A stretch of 57,251 nt of DNA from an uncultured Selenomonadaceae bacterium (GTDB lineage Bacteria; Bacillota; Negativicutes; Selenomonadales; Selenomonadaceae), in assembly GCA_905234395.1 (NCBI GenBank), contig CAJOHG010000030.1:1-57251 (forward strand), given 5' to 3'. The position numbers and the translations under genes are program-made. Of the stretch, positions 15,451 to 24,900 are shown piece after piece (the first letter of the stretch is position 1; every line of letters begins with the position of its first letter). The notes below the pieces were generated by a model. The model was given only the letters and a program-made list of their open reading frames with translations, was not told where the DNA came from and made no database searches.

Positions 15451-18066
15451 TTATTTTTCAAGCGTGACGTTTTTTGCGTTGAAGACGAAATTTTTTCCGT
15501 CGAAGTCAATTTCAACGGTGCTGCCGTCTTTGACCGCGCCCGCGATAATTTTTTTGCTGAGTTCAGTTTCAACGGTGTGCGTCAACAATCTGCGCAAAGG
15601 TCTCGCGCCGAAATTGGCATCAAAGCCTTGCGTGCTCAATGCGTCGACTGCTCCTTGAGTCCACGTGAGCTTGACGTTGATTTGTTTTTCAAGACGTGCG
15701 CTCAAATTCTTCAGCAGAATCTCCGCGATGGCTTGGACTTGTTCACGCGCCAACGATTTGAACACGACAATATCATCAATGCGGTTGAGAAATTCGGGAC
15801 GGAATTGATTCTTCAACATGTCCTTGATAATCGATTCAGCCTCCGCGAACGCTTTGTTCGTGATGAAACCGATTTTCGCGCGTTGAAGAATCTCCTGCGA
15901 ACCTAAATTGCTCGTCATGATGATAACGGTATTCTTGAAATTGACGACGCGACCTTTGCCGTCCGTCAACCGACCGTCGTCGAGAATCTGCAGCAGCACG
16001 TTGAAAATATCGCGGTGAGCTTTTTCGATTTCGTCAAGTAGAATGACGCTGTAAGGTCTGCGACGAACTTGCTCCGTTAATTGACCGCCTTCATCATAGC
16101 CGACATAGCCGGGCGGCGCGCCGATTAAACGTGCGACGGTGTGTTTTTCCATGTATTCGCTCATGTCAACGCGAATGATACTGCGTTCGTCGTCGAAGAG
16201 AGCTTCCGCCAAAGCCTTAGCCAATTCAGTTTTGCCGACGCCTGTTGGGCCTAAGAAAATAAACGAGCCGATTGGACGATTTGGATCTTTGATACCTGCG
16301 CGGGCACGGAGAATCGCTTCGCTTACGACTTTAACAGCCTCGTCCTGTCCGACAACGCGTTCATGCAGTGTGTCTTCAAGGTGCAAAAGTTTTTCGCGTT
16401 CGCCCATGAGCATTTTGGTAAGCGGAATGCCCGTCCAACGACTTACAACTTTGGCAATGTCTTCTTCGCCGACTTCCTCTTTCAACAGGCGAGAATCAGC
16501 TTGCGCGGCAATTTCGTCTTCAACTTTTTTGAGCGTGTTCTGAAGTTGCGGAAGTTTGCCGTATTTGAGTTCCGACGCCTTTTGAAGATTGTACGCACGT
16601 TGAGCCTCTTCAATCTCGCTGTTGACGCTGTCGATTTCCTTTTTGATTGCACGCACGCGCAGGATTGATTGCTTTTCCGCTTCCCACTTGTCGCGCAAAA
16701 TTTTTTCACGTTCCTTGAGCTGTTTAATCTCCTCGACGATTGAATCAAGCTTTTCTTTCGACGCGGAGTCCGATTCTTTTTTGAGAGCCTGCTCCTCGAT
16801 TTCAAGCTGCATTATTTTTCGGCGAATCTCATCAATCGGCGCGGGCAACGATTCAATTTCCGTGCGAAGTTTGGCAGCCGCTTCATCAACCAAATCAATC
16901 GCCTTGTCCGGCAAAAATCTGTCGCTGATGTAACGATCGGAAAGTGTCGCCGCGCTGACAAGTGCCGCATCACGAATCCTGACGCCGTGATGGACTTCGT
17001 AACGTTCCTTTATCCCGCGCAAAATGGTGATTGTATCTTCAACGCTCGGTTCGCCGACCATGACGGGCTGAAAACGTCGTTCAAGGGCTGTATCTTTCTC
17101 AATGTATTTGCGATATTCGTTGAGCGTCGTCGCGCCAATGCAACGCAATTCGCCGCGTGCAAGCATCGGCTTTAAAATGTTTCCGGCGTCCATTGCACCT
17201 TCAGCCTTGCCTGCACCAACGACCGTGTGAACTTCGTCGATAAACAGCAGAATTTGTCCGTCTGACTTTTGAATCTCGTTAAGGACAGCTTTTAAACGTT
17301 CCTCGAATTCGCCGCGGAATTTCGCGCCCGCAATTAAACTGCCCATGTCCAACGCGTAGAGAGTTTTATTTTTGAGCGATTCGGGCACGTCGCCGGCAAC
17401 GATTCGCCGCGCAAGACCTTCAACGATAGCCGTTTTGCCAACGCCCGGTTCGCCGATGAGCACAGGATTATTTTTCGTGCGCCTAGACAAAATTTCAATC
17501 GTGCGTCGAATTTCCTCGTCGCGACCAATGACGGGATCAAGTTTATTTGCACGAGCCGCCGCCGTCAAATCGCGCCCGAATTTTTCAAGACTCTGATAAG
17601 TTTCTTCGGGATTTTCGCTGGTGACGTTCTGCTTGCGGTGAGTTTTAATCGCCGCGTCAATTTTGCTCTTGCTAAGGTTGAATTCTTTGGCGATGTCTTG
17701 AAGTTCGCGTTTGCCGTCCGTGACGAGTGCAAGCAACAAATGTTCGGTGCTTATGAATTCGTCGCGCATGGACGCCGCATATTCTTGAGCCTTGCCGACG
17801 ACGCGAGCCAAGTCGATGCCCATTGACAGACGCTCTTGCCCTTTGACTTGCGGAATTTTGTTCAGCTCCGCTTCCAATTTGACTTTTAACATCGGCAAAT
17901 CGGTTTGACATTCTTGGAAGATTGTCGCCAAAAGCCCTTCGGGTTCTTTTGCCAACGCCAACATCAAATGCAACGAGTTGAATTCTTGATGATATTTCAT
18001 TGCCGCGAGCTGTTGCGCCGCTTGAATTGATTGTTGAGCTTTCGCCGTATATTTTTCGTTTGCCAT
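15451..18066 (-). CDS. clpB: Protein disaggregase ClpB
   Basis: ClpB is the Hsp100 ATPase that, with DnaK, rescues aggregated proteins. The 871 residues show the double Clp N-domain (1-150), AAA-1 with Walker A GEPGVGKT, the coiled-coil M-domain typical of ClpB (about 410-530), AAA-2 with [16 protein letters not shown] and [11 protein letters not shown], and the C-terminal D2-small domain. AGGAGT precedes ATG 18066 (MANEKYTAK); an in-frame ATG further upstream has no ribosome site. The promoter lies at 18108-18136. Confidence 0.97.
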   Translation of the reverse strand: MANEKYTAKAQQSIQAAQQLAAMKYHQEFNSLHLMLALAKEPEGLLATIFQECQTDLPMLKVKLEAELNKIPQVKGQERLSMGIDLARVVGKAQEYAASMRDEFISTEHLLLALVTDGKRELQDIAKEFNLSKSKIDAAIKTHRKQNVTSENPEETYQSLEKFGRDLTAAARANKLDPVIGRDEEIRRTIEILSRRTKNNPVLIGEPGVGKTAIVEGLARRIVAGDVPESLKNKTLYALDMGSLIAGAKFRGEFEERLKAVLNEIQKSDGQILLFIDEVHTVVGAGKAEGAMDAGNILKPMLARGELRCIGATTLNEYRKYIEKDTALERRFQPVMVGEPSVEDTITILRGIKERYEVHHGVRIRDAALVSAATLSDRYISDRFLPDKAIDLVDEAAAKLRTEIESLPAPIDEIRRKIMQLEIEEQALKKESDSASKEKLDSIVEEIKQLKEREKILRDKWEAEKQSILRVRAIKKEIDSVNSEIEEAQRAYNLQKASELKYGKLPQLQNTLKKVEDEIAAQADSRLLKEEVGEEDIAKVVSRWTGIPLTKMLMGEREKLLHLEDTLHERVVGQDEAVKVVSEAILRARAGIKDPNRPIGSFIFLGPTGVGKTELAKALAEALFDDERSIIRVDMSEYMEKHTVARLIGAPPGYVGYDEGGQLTEQVRRRPYSVILLDEIEKAHRDIFNVLLQILDDGRLTDGKGRVVNFKNTVIIMTSNLGSQEILQRAKIGFITNKAFAEAESIIKDMLKNQFRPEFLNRIDDIVVFKSLAREQVQAIAEILLKNLSARLEKQINVKLTWTQGAVDALSTQGFDANFGARPLRRLLTHTVETELSKKIIAGAVKDGSTVEIDFDGKNFVFNAKNVTLEK

Positions 18067-18107
18067 ATTTATCACTCCTGTTAATTGAATTCTTTTCGAC
18101 GCCGCAA

Positions 18108-18136
18108 ATGATAAACTCAAAAAATCAAAAAGTCAA
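18108..18136 (-). promoter_or_regulatory. Promoter of clpB
   Basis: On the minus strand TTGACT (18136-18131), 17 bp, TATCAT (18113-18108). Two GTCAA words lie at the -35, but their 8-bp phase does not fit the CtsR operator (10 bp). Confidence 0.65.
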
Positions 18137-18173
18137 TAGGTCAAGGAAATTATTTTTCGCCGCAAAAATCTCG

Positions 18174-18202
18174 TTACCAATCTCAACGCGCTGTGCTATA
18201 AT
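18174..18202 (+). promoter_or_regulatory. Promoter of the heptose-kinase-like gene
   Basis: TTACCA (18174-18179), 17 bp, TATAAT (18197-18202) with TG one base upstream. It is divergent from the clpB promoter about 40 bp away. Confidence 0.7.
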
Positions 18203-18230
18203 GGCGGAAAAATTTTCGGGAGTTGAGATT

Positions 18231-19214
18231 ATGACTAAAACCGATTGGCAAAATTTTTTTCGGACGAAAGCGCACAAATGCAAGGTGCTCGTTATCGGCG
18301 ACATCATGATGGATAAATATTACTATGGCGACGTGAAAAAATTTGCAAGCGATGCGCCCGTGCCCGTTGCAAAAATCGTCAAGCGCAAAACTTCACTCGG
18401 TGCGGCGGCGAACATTGCCAACAACTTGGCGAATCTCGGCTGCAAAACGGCGATTGCGGGCTTTGTCGGCGATGATCACAATTTCGAGACTTTGAGCACG
18501 CAACTTTACGAGAGCGGCATTGATCAGGACGGCTTAATCGCCACGGAATGGCCGACAACGACGAAAGTCAGAGTCATGAGCGGACACGTGCAGATGTTCC
18601 GCATGGATTTTGAAGACCTTGCGCCGCGCAGTGATGAGCAATTCGACGCACTGAAAGAATTCGTTGAACGGCGGCTCAATGACAGTCTCGACGCGATTGT
18701 TCTTGCCGATTACGAGAAGGGCGTTTGCACGGAGCGATTTTGCGGTGCGGTCATCAAAGCGGCTCATAATCACGGCGTGCCCGTCGTCGTAATGCCTTAC
18801 GGTCAGCGGTGGATAAAATATGCGCAAGCCGATTACATCACGCCGAACGTTGCGAAGATAAACAAAATTTTGCTAAGCCCGATTCCGACTGACGATGACG
18901 ACGCGGCGGAACGTGCGGGACGTTACATCATGCGCAAATTCAAAATCAAAAACGTTTTGGCGACGCGTTCATCTTCGGGCGTGACACTTGTCACTGAAGA
19001 TGATGCTTTTCATTTGCCTACGCGTATGCAGGAAGTTTTCGACAGTGCCGGCGCGAGCGACACGGTTGCGGCAGTTTTCGCGATGGCTTTGGCGGGCGGA
19101 CTTAAACCTGTTGACGGCGCGTACATTGCCAACGTTGCGGCGGGAATTGTCCTGCGCAAATCGGGAACTTACGCCATAACTCGCGACGACGTTTTGAATG
19201 AGCTTGCAGGCTAA
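18231..19214 (+). CDS. PfkB-type kinase, HldE/RfaE1-like heptose-7-phosphate kinase
   Basis: The HldE N-domain phosphorylates D-glycero-D-manno-heptose-7-phosphate for LPS core synthesis. The 327 residues have the family opening (VLVIGDIMMDKYYYGDV), the GAAANIANNLANLG substrate segment, VLADYEKGV, TPNVAKI, and the PfkB signature near the C-terminus. That signature reads SAGASDTVAA where the norm is AGAGDTV, so a Gly is Ser but the catalytic Asp is kept. The cytidylyltransferase half of bifunctional HldE is absent. ATG 18231 follows GGGAG; the ATG inside the -10 is not used. LPS heptose or a related sugar is inferred as substrate. Confidence 0.75.
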   Translation: MTKTDWQNFFRTKAHKCKVLVIGDIMMDKYYYGDVKKFASDAPVPVAKIVKRKTSLGAAANIANNLANLGCKTAIAGFVGDDHNFETLSTQLYESGIDQDGLIATEWPTTTKVRVMSGHVQMFRMDFEDLAPRSDEQFDALKEFVERRLNDSLDAIVLADYEKGVCTERFCGAVIKAAHNHGVPVVVMPYGQRWIKYAQADYITPNVAKINKILLSPIPTDDDDAAERAGRYIMRKFKIKNVLATRSSSGVTLVTEDDAFHLPTRMQEVFDSAGASDTVAAVFAMALAGGLKPVDGAYIANVAAGIVLRKSGTYAITRDDVLNELAG

Positions 19215-19229
19215 ATTTTACATTCAAAA

Positions 19230-19261
19230 AAATCCTCCGCGAATTTGTCACGAGGATTTTT
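19230..19261. terminator. Bidirectional terminator between the kinase gene and ykvA
   Basis: AAATCCTC (19230-19237) pairs with GAGGATTT (19252-19259), A-run before and T-run after. It serves two converging genes. Confidence 0.75.
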
Positions 19262-19271
19262 GACGGCGAAA

Positions 19272-19649
19272 TTAATTGAGTTGCCGAAGAATATTCCTGC
19301 CGAAAAATTCGCAGAGTTTGTCCTTTGCTTTTCGGCGAATGTTGTCGTCAATGTACGCGTGAGCAAAAGCTATCGCCATGGCAATGACCGCCGCATCATC
19401 GCTGTAACCTACAACGGGCGTCAAATCGGGAATCAAATCGATTGGCGAAATGAAATAGCCCAAAGGTGCGATCATAGCCGCACGAATTTTCATGGGGACG
19501 TTGGGATTTTTGGCGACGTAGAAAAGTTGCAGGACTTTGTAAAGCAAATTGACACCGACTTTTTTAAAGTTGGCGGTGATTTTGCTCCACAAGCCGTCAT
19601 CGGAATAATTGTGGGCGTATTTGTCCACGTCGATTGTTTTGGTATCCAT
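19272..19649 (-). CDS. YkvA-like DUF1232 membrane protein
   Basis: 125 residues. The centre carries the DUF1232 hallmark: MKIRAAMIAPLGYFISPIDL then IPDLTPVVGYSDDAAVI, an amphipathic to transmembrane helical pair (about 50-95). N- and C-terminal parts are charged. The family is widespread and of unknown function, probably membrane-associated. AAGGAGG precedes ATG. Monocistronic between terminators. Confidence 0.8.
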   Translation of the reverse strand: MDTKTIDVDKYAHNYSDDGLWSKITANFKKVGVNLLYKVLQLFYVAKNPNVPMKIRAAMIAPLGYFISPIDLIPDLTPVVGYSDDAAVIAMAIAFAHAYIDDNIRRKAKDKLCEFFGRNILRQLN

Positions 19650-19680
19650 AAAGCCGCCTCCTTTGTTTGCAATTTAAAGA

Positions 19681-19710
19681 AAAAAATCCCGCCGAATTGA
19701 GCGGGAATTT
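19681..19710. terminator. Terminator of cheX
   Basis: TCCCGC (19687-19692) with GCGGGA (19701-19706), loop CGAATTGA, A-run and T-run on both sides. Confidence 0.7.
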
Positions 19711-19728
19711 TCTTGCGCCGGAAAAATT

Positions 19729-20196
19729 TTAAATCTCGCGGTCGACTGCAAGAGCAATGTCCATTCTGTAACCGCCCAAATCCATTTCGACGTTCAGATA
19801 ATGGCTGTCGCTGATTTTCGTTGTAATGTCTTCGCCGATTGTCAGATTGGGCGTAGTAATGTCAACGTCAACTCCGAGTTCGGTAAAGTGCGTGGCGGCG
19901 CGGGCAGTGAGCATGTTGCACATTTCGCGAATCGCACTTTGCACCAAGTCGCCAAATTTGGTGACGGGCACTCCCATCATCATTGTCGACGCAATAAATT
20001 TCGCCGTCTCCTCCGACATGTTATAAATTACTTTGCCGCGCATTTGTTTCGTAAAGCCAACTTGAACTGTCACGCCGTTGCTTATGACGTTTCTTTCTTG
20101 CAAATAAACTCTCAATCGCCGTGGGACGGGAAAACCCATCTGCGGCATCACTTCCATGAATGCATCGATTATCGGGTTGACGAGCTTCGCATCCAC
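19729..20196 (-). CDS. CheX-like chemotaxis phosphatase
   Basis: CheX proteins dephosphorylate CheY-P, and distant members act in other two-component systems. The 155-residue product has the typical opening (MDAKLVNPIIDAFMEVMPQM), a central MSEETAKFIASTMMMG, and the helix with QSAIREMCNMLTARA, which corresponds to the catalytic E-x-x-N motif (Glu and Asn visible in REMCNM). The start is GTG 20196 after AAGGAG; a TTG seven codons upstream overlaps poor context. No other chemotaxis gene is in the window. Confidence 0.8.
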   Translation of the reverse strand: MDAKLVNPIIDAFMEVMPQMGFPVPRRLRVYLQERNVISNGVTVQVGFTKQMRGKVIYNMSEETAKFIASTMMMGVPVTKFGDLVQSAIREMCNMLTARAATHFTELGVDVDITTPNLTIGEDITTKISDSHYLNVEMDLGGYRMDIALAVDREI

Positions 20197-20330
20197 TGTA
20201 TCAATCTCCTTCCGCAAAAAGTTCTTGTTAATTTTCTATGCAACGTTGGTTTTTACCTGCCGCGCCGTCAAAAAATTTTTGTCACGTGCTGTGGTTGACA
20301 ATCGCCGCTATTGTATTCACGCAATAATAT

Positions 20331-20359
20331 TTGACAGCTTATATCAGATTAAATATAAT
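20331..20359 (+). promoter_or_regulatory. Consensus promoter of the alanine symporter gene
   Basis: TTGACA (20331-20336), exactly 17 bp, TATAAT (20354-20359): both hexamers are perfect. Strong constitutive transcription is expected. Confidence 0.85.
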
Positions 20360-20408
20360 TTATCGCGTTTAGTCTTTAAGGTTAGTTTTTGCAGGAGGGA
20401 TTTTTTTA

Positions 20409-21791
20409 ATGGATTTGTCGCAACTATTGACAGACATCAACGACTTTGTTTGGGGACCGATAATGTTGGCGTTCCTCGTCGGCACCGGCATTTTCTTGAC
20501 GATTCGTCTCAAATTCCTGCCGTGGATAAATCTCTGGTACGCGATCAAAATGATCATGTTGCACAAAGCCGATAAGCAAGGCGACTTGTCACCGTTCCAA
20601 TCGCTGATGACCGCACTTAGCGCGACTGTCGGCACAGGCAATATCGTCGGCGTGGCAACGGCAATGGTGCTCGGCGGACCCGGCGCGATTGTCTGGATGT
20701 GGATTAGCGCGGCGTTCGGACTGTCGACCAAATACGCTGAATCGGTTCTTGCCGTCAAATATCGTGAGACAAATTCCGTCGGCGAAATGGCAGGCGGTCC
20801 AATGTACGCAATGAAAAACGGTATCGGCGGCGGACTCGGCAAATTTATGGCGACGGCTTTTGCATTGTTCGCGGTCTGCGCATCGTTCGGCATCGGCAAC
20901 ATGACGCAAGCCAATTCAATCAGCTCCGCGTTTGAAACAAGTTTCGGTTGGTCGAGTGAAATCACGGGCATTATCCTTGTCGTCTGCTCGCTGGCGGTTT
21001 TGATTCGCGGCGTGCACTCAATCGGCAAAGTTTCAAGTTTCATCGTGCCGAGTATGGCGTTCTTTTACATTCTCTTCACCGTGATAATCGTCATTGTCAA
21101 CTTTGAGAACGTGCCCGGCGGTTTGGCGATTATGTTCAAAATGGCGTTCAACACGGAAGCTGTTGCGGGCGGCGTCGGCGGAACGATTATCGCAAGCATG
21201 TTGACGGCAATGCGTTGGGGCGTAGCTCGCGGCGTCTTTTCAAATGAGGCAGGTTTAGGTTCGGCTCCCATTGCGGCGGCAGCAGCTCGCACCGACCATG
21301 CCTCGCGCCAAGGTTACGTCAACATGACGGGAACTTTCTTCGACACGATGATTATCTGCTTTTTGACCGGTCTCGTTATCGCAAGCTCCGGCGTTCTCGG
21401 CATCGTCGACACCACGACAGGAAAATTGATTTCGGGCGCACCGTTGACCATTGCGGCGTTCGGCACTGTTTACGGTGAAGGCGCGAAGTATATCGTTTCA
21501 ATCGCCCTTGCACTGTTTGCATATTCGACGATTCTCGGCTGGGAATATTACGGCGAAAAATCTCTTGAATATCTCGTAAGCAACCGCGCTGTCATTATCG
21601 GTTATCGCGTCGTGTTCAGCTTGATAACTTTCATTGGCGCGACGCAAACGCTTGATGTTGTTTGGAATTTTTCCGACACGATGAACGGCTTGATGGCGAT
21701 TCCGAATCTTTTGTGCCTCGTCATTCTCAACAAAGACATTGCCAACGAGTGCTTCGACTATCAGAAAAATTTTATCGATAAGGGCATGTAA
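20409..21791 (+). CDS. Sodium:alanine symporter family protein (AgcS)
   Basis: AGCS-family carriers import alanine or glycine with Na+. The 460 residues include the family signatures ALSATVGTGNIVGVATAM (about 68-85), GGPGAIVWMW, KYAESVLAVKYRE and GGPMYAMKNG, and about ten to eleven membrane segments. GCAGGAGGG lies 8 nt before ATG. Single-gene transcript from a consensus promoter. The exact amino acid carried cannot be told. Confidence 0.93.
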   Translation: MDLSQLLTDINDFVWGPIMLAFLVGTGIFLTIRLKFLPWINLWYAIKMIMLHKADKQGDLSPFQSLMTALSATVGTGNIVGVATAMVLGGPGAIVWMWISAAFGLSTKYAESVLAVKYRETNSVGEMAGGPMYAMKNGIGGGLGKFMATAFALFAVCASFGIGNMTQANSISSAFETSFGWSSEITGIILVVCSLAVLIRGVHSIGKVSSFIVPSMAFFYILFTVIIVIVNFENVPGGLAIMFKMAFNTEAVAGGVGGTIIASMLTAMRWGVARGVFSNEAGLGSAPIAAAAARTDHASRQGYVNMTGTFFDTMIICFLTGLVIASSGVLGIVDTTTGKLISGAPLTIAAFGTVYGEGAKYIVSIALALFAYSTILGWEYYGEKSLEYLVSNRAVIIGYRVVFSLITFIGATQTLDVVWNFSDTMNGLMAIPNLLCLVILNKDIANECFDYQKNFIDKGM

Positions 21792-21850
21792 GATTGCAAG
21801 ATTAAGAGATTGCGAGTAAAAAACTTTTTATCTTTCCATCTTGCAATCTT
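21790..21850. repeat. 13-bp perfect inverted repeat after the symporter gene
   Basis: AAGATTGCAAGAT (21790-21802) and ATCTTGCAATCTT (21838-21850) are exact complements around a 35-nt A/T-rich loop. It overlaps the symporter stop codon region. It may end or stabilise the symporter mRNA, but there is no T-run after it. The remaining 140 bp to the next gene hold only a weak -10 (TAAAAT, 21952-21957). Confidence 0.55.
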
Positions 21851-21991
21851 AAAACTTCCACGGTCTTCGCGACGACGTAAGGATGAGGAACCGGTTTAAC
21901 TCCAAACTCCCAACTAATTTCGCGGCTGTGGAAATTTTTTTTTGTCTGCAGTAAAATGGCGGCGAAAATTTTTGCAGAGGACGTGAACATT

Positions 21992-24900
21992 TTGGCTAAG
22001 CACAAGAAAAAAAATCAACGGTCAACAGTCAGAGAGAAGATAAAAATTTCGCTGTGCTATATCGTCAAGAACGCCGCGCAGGATTTGCAACGCTCGCTGG
22101 AAAGTGCGGCTAAGCACGTCGACGAAATTATTGTTGTCGACACCGGCTCAACCGATTCAACTGTGGAAGTCGCCGAAAGTTTTGGCGCGAAAATTCTTCA
22201 TGAACCGTGGCAGGACGACTTCTCTACTCCGCGCAACAAAGCTCTTGAGGCGGCAACGGGCGATTGGATCGTATTTCTCGACGCCGATGAGTTTTTCGTC
22301 AACGGCACCGCAAAAAATCTTCGCACCGCAATGAAAAATGCCAAACGCAATAAAATCATCGGGCTGCTAATCAAATGGATAAACGTCGACGCCGACAACG
22401 ACTTCAAACTCATTGAAGAGAATTACGCGCTGCGAATTTTTGAGAACGTGCCGGGCATTCAATACGTCGGCAAAATTCATGAGACTGTTTATATCGGCAA
22501 CGAAATTTTACAAAACATCGCCATGCTTACCGGTGACATGCTCATACTTTGGCACACGGGCTACTCGAAGACGATTATCAAGGATAAACTTCGACGCAAC
22601 CTTAAACTTCTGCTGGAGGAGCTTGAAACTTCCGATATGCCCGAACGCACTTACTACTACCTTGCCGATTGCTACTACGGGCTGGATGATTTTGACAAAG
22701 CCGAGAAATATGCGCGCCTGCACGTCGAAACGATTAAACGCAGTCTCTCGACTCGTGCGCTTAGAATTTTGCTGGACTTGCTCGCAAAAGATTCTGCGCG
22801 GCTTGACGAATACATTAAATATTTGCGCTACGCCGTCGAAGATTATCCCGCAATTCCCGAATTCTCCGATAAACTTGCCAAAGCTCTGGCTAAGCAGGGA
22901 AAATACAACGAGGCTGTCGACGAAATGAAACGTGCTCTGGACAAGGCGGCAAATTACGTCGATCAATACGAAATTTCAACTTTCAATGCGGAAGAGCAAA
23001 ATCATGCGCGGGAACTTATCGCGGCGTGGAGTCAAAGAATCAGCGCGTGTTATATCGTCAAGAATTGCGCCAAAGAGTTGCAACGCTCGTTGAAAAGTTT
23101 GGCGCAATATGTTGACGAAATTATTGTTGTCGACACCGGCTCGACCGATTCGACCGTGAAAGTTGCCGAAAAATTCGGCGCGAAGATTCTTCATGAGCCG
23201 TGGCAAAACGACTTCTCAACGCCGCGCAACAAAGCTTTGGAAGCCGCAACGGGCAGATGGATTGTTTTTCTTGACGCCGATGAATTTTTCGTCAACGACA
23301 CCGCCAAAAATTTACGCGCCGCCATTGAGCCCGCGCAGAGAAAAAATTATCACGGCATCTTTGTCCAACTTGTCAACATCGACGCCGACAACGACAATCA
23401 AATCATCAGCACCGACAACATGCTCCGAATTTTTGAGAACATTCCCGGCATTCATTACGTCGGCAAAATTCACGAGCAACTTTTTTGCGGCGACGAATTC
23501 TTGACGGGATTAACCATTGCGCCCGCCGATATGCTCACCGTTTGGCACACGGGCTATTCAAAGTCAATCGTCAAGGAAAAACTTAAGCGCAACCTTCAGC
23601 CGCTTTTGGAAGAGTTGAAGACTTCCGACAAGCCCGAACGCACGTATCCTTACCTTGTCGATTGTTATTACGGTTTGGAAGATTTTGTCAACGCGGAGAA
23701 ATTTGCGCGTCTCGATATGGCGATAAAGGATAATCCGTCTACGAAGTCTCTGCGAACTCTGATAAAGATTTTGGCGATGGATCCCGCGCGTTTTGATGAA
23801 TGTGTTGCGCTCATTAAATCGGCTGTCGAACGTTATCCAATCGTGCCCGAATTTTCCGCAATGTTCGCCGAGGCTTTGGCTAAGCAGGGAAAATATACCG
23901 AGGCAATCGTCGAAATGCAACGTGCGCTTGACAAGGCGGCAAATTACGTCGATCAATACGAAGTCTCGACTTTCGACGAGGCGACGCAAAAATCTGCGCG
24001 GGACAAAATGGACGAGTGGGAATTAAAAATTCCGATCCCTGCCGATGTAAAAAATCTTGTCGTCGCGCAACTGACCGATGAATTGATTCAAACGAAAGAA
24101 ATGTTCCACGACAAGGAACGGCTCTTGCGAATTGCAAAAAAACTTTTCGCGCTGAAACCCGACATTCCCGAACCGATTGAACGCGTGGCAATGGTTTATA
24201 TCGATTATCAAATGACGGAAGAATCCGACGAGGCAGTCACGTGGCTTGAAGAAAAATTCCCGCCGTCGTCACTGCGATTGATGTTGCGTTCGCAAATTTG
24301 GCGTCTGAAAGAAAACATGATAGAGTGCATCAAATTCGGCGAAATGGCTTTGGCGAAAAACAACGGCGACTTCGTGACGATGATGATAATTCACAACGTC
24401 CTGGGACAAACGTATCGATTGATTGACGACGTGCCGCGAGCACTTGAACATTACGAGCGCAACGCCAAGCTTGACATCAGCGCGTTGAAAGATTCGCCGC
24501 AATATGCACAGGCTGAAAAGATTCATCTTGAAGAGTACAGCAATTATCTTTTCGGACTGCACAATCTCAACGTAAGCCGCGAAAAACTTTTTGCGGAGGC
24601 TTGCGGCTTCAACAAACTCTTGGCGCACATTCCGCGATTCAAACACAATCGCAAACATCATTCCTATCACAAAAAAATTCGCATCGGTTATATTTCGCCG
24701 GACATTCGCTTTCACGTCGTTGCATTCTTCAGCGCAAATTTTTTCACTAACTTTGACGAAACGCGTTTTGAAGTCTACATTTACGCAAACAACGTCGCCG
24801 ATCACGTTACGCGACAATTTGCGGCAACGGTGACTTGTTTACGCGACATTCTCGACAAACGTGCAAAGGAAGTCGCCGAGCAAATTTTTGAGGACGAGAT

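Noticed and set aside
18125..18145. CtsR operator at the clpB promoter
   Set aside because: Two GTCAA words are present, but their spacing is 8 bp, not the 10 bp of CtsR heptamer repeats. They coincide with the -35 box.
18201..18230. Upstream ATG starts for the heptose-kinase-like gene
   Set aside because: The ATG at 18201 overlaps the -10 hexamer, so it would not be on the mRNA in a usable position. Frames further up run through the clpB promoter.
21802..22005. Minus-strand frame between the symporter and the giant transferase gene
   Set aside because: It reads through the inverted repeat and the start of the opposite gene, and has no ribosome site or family resemblance.
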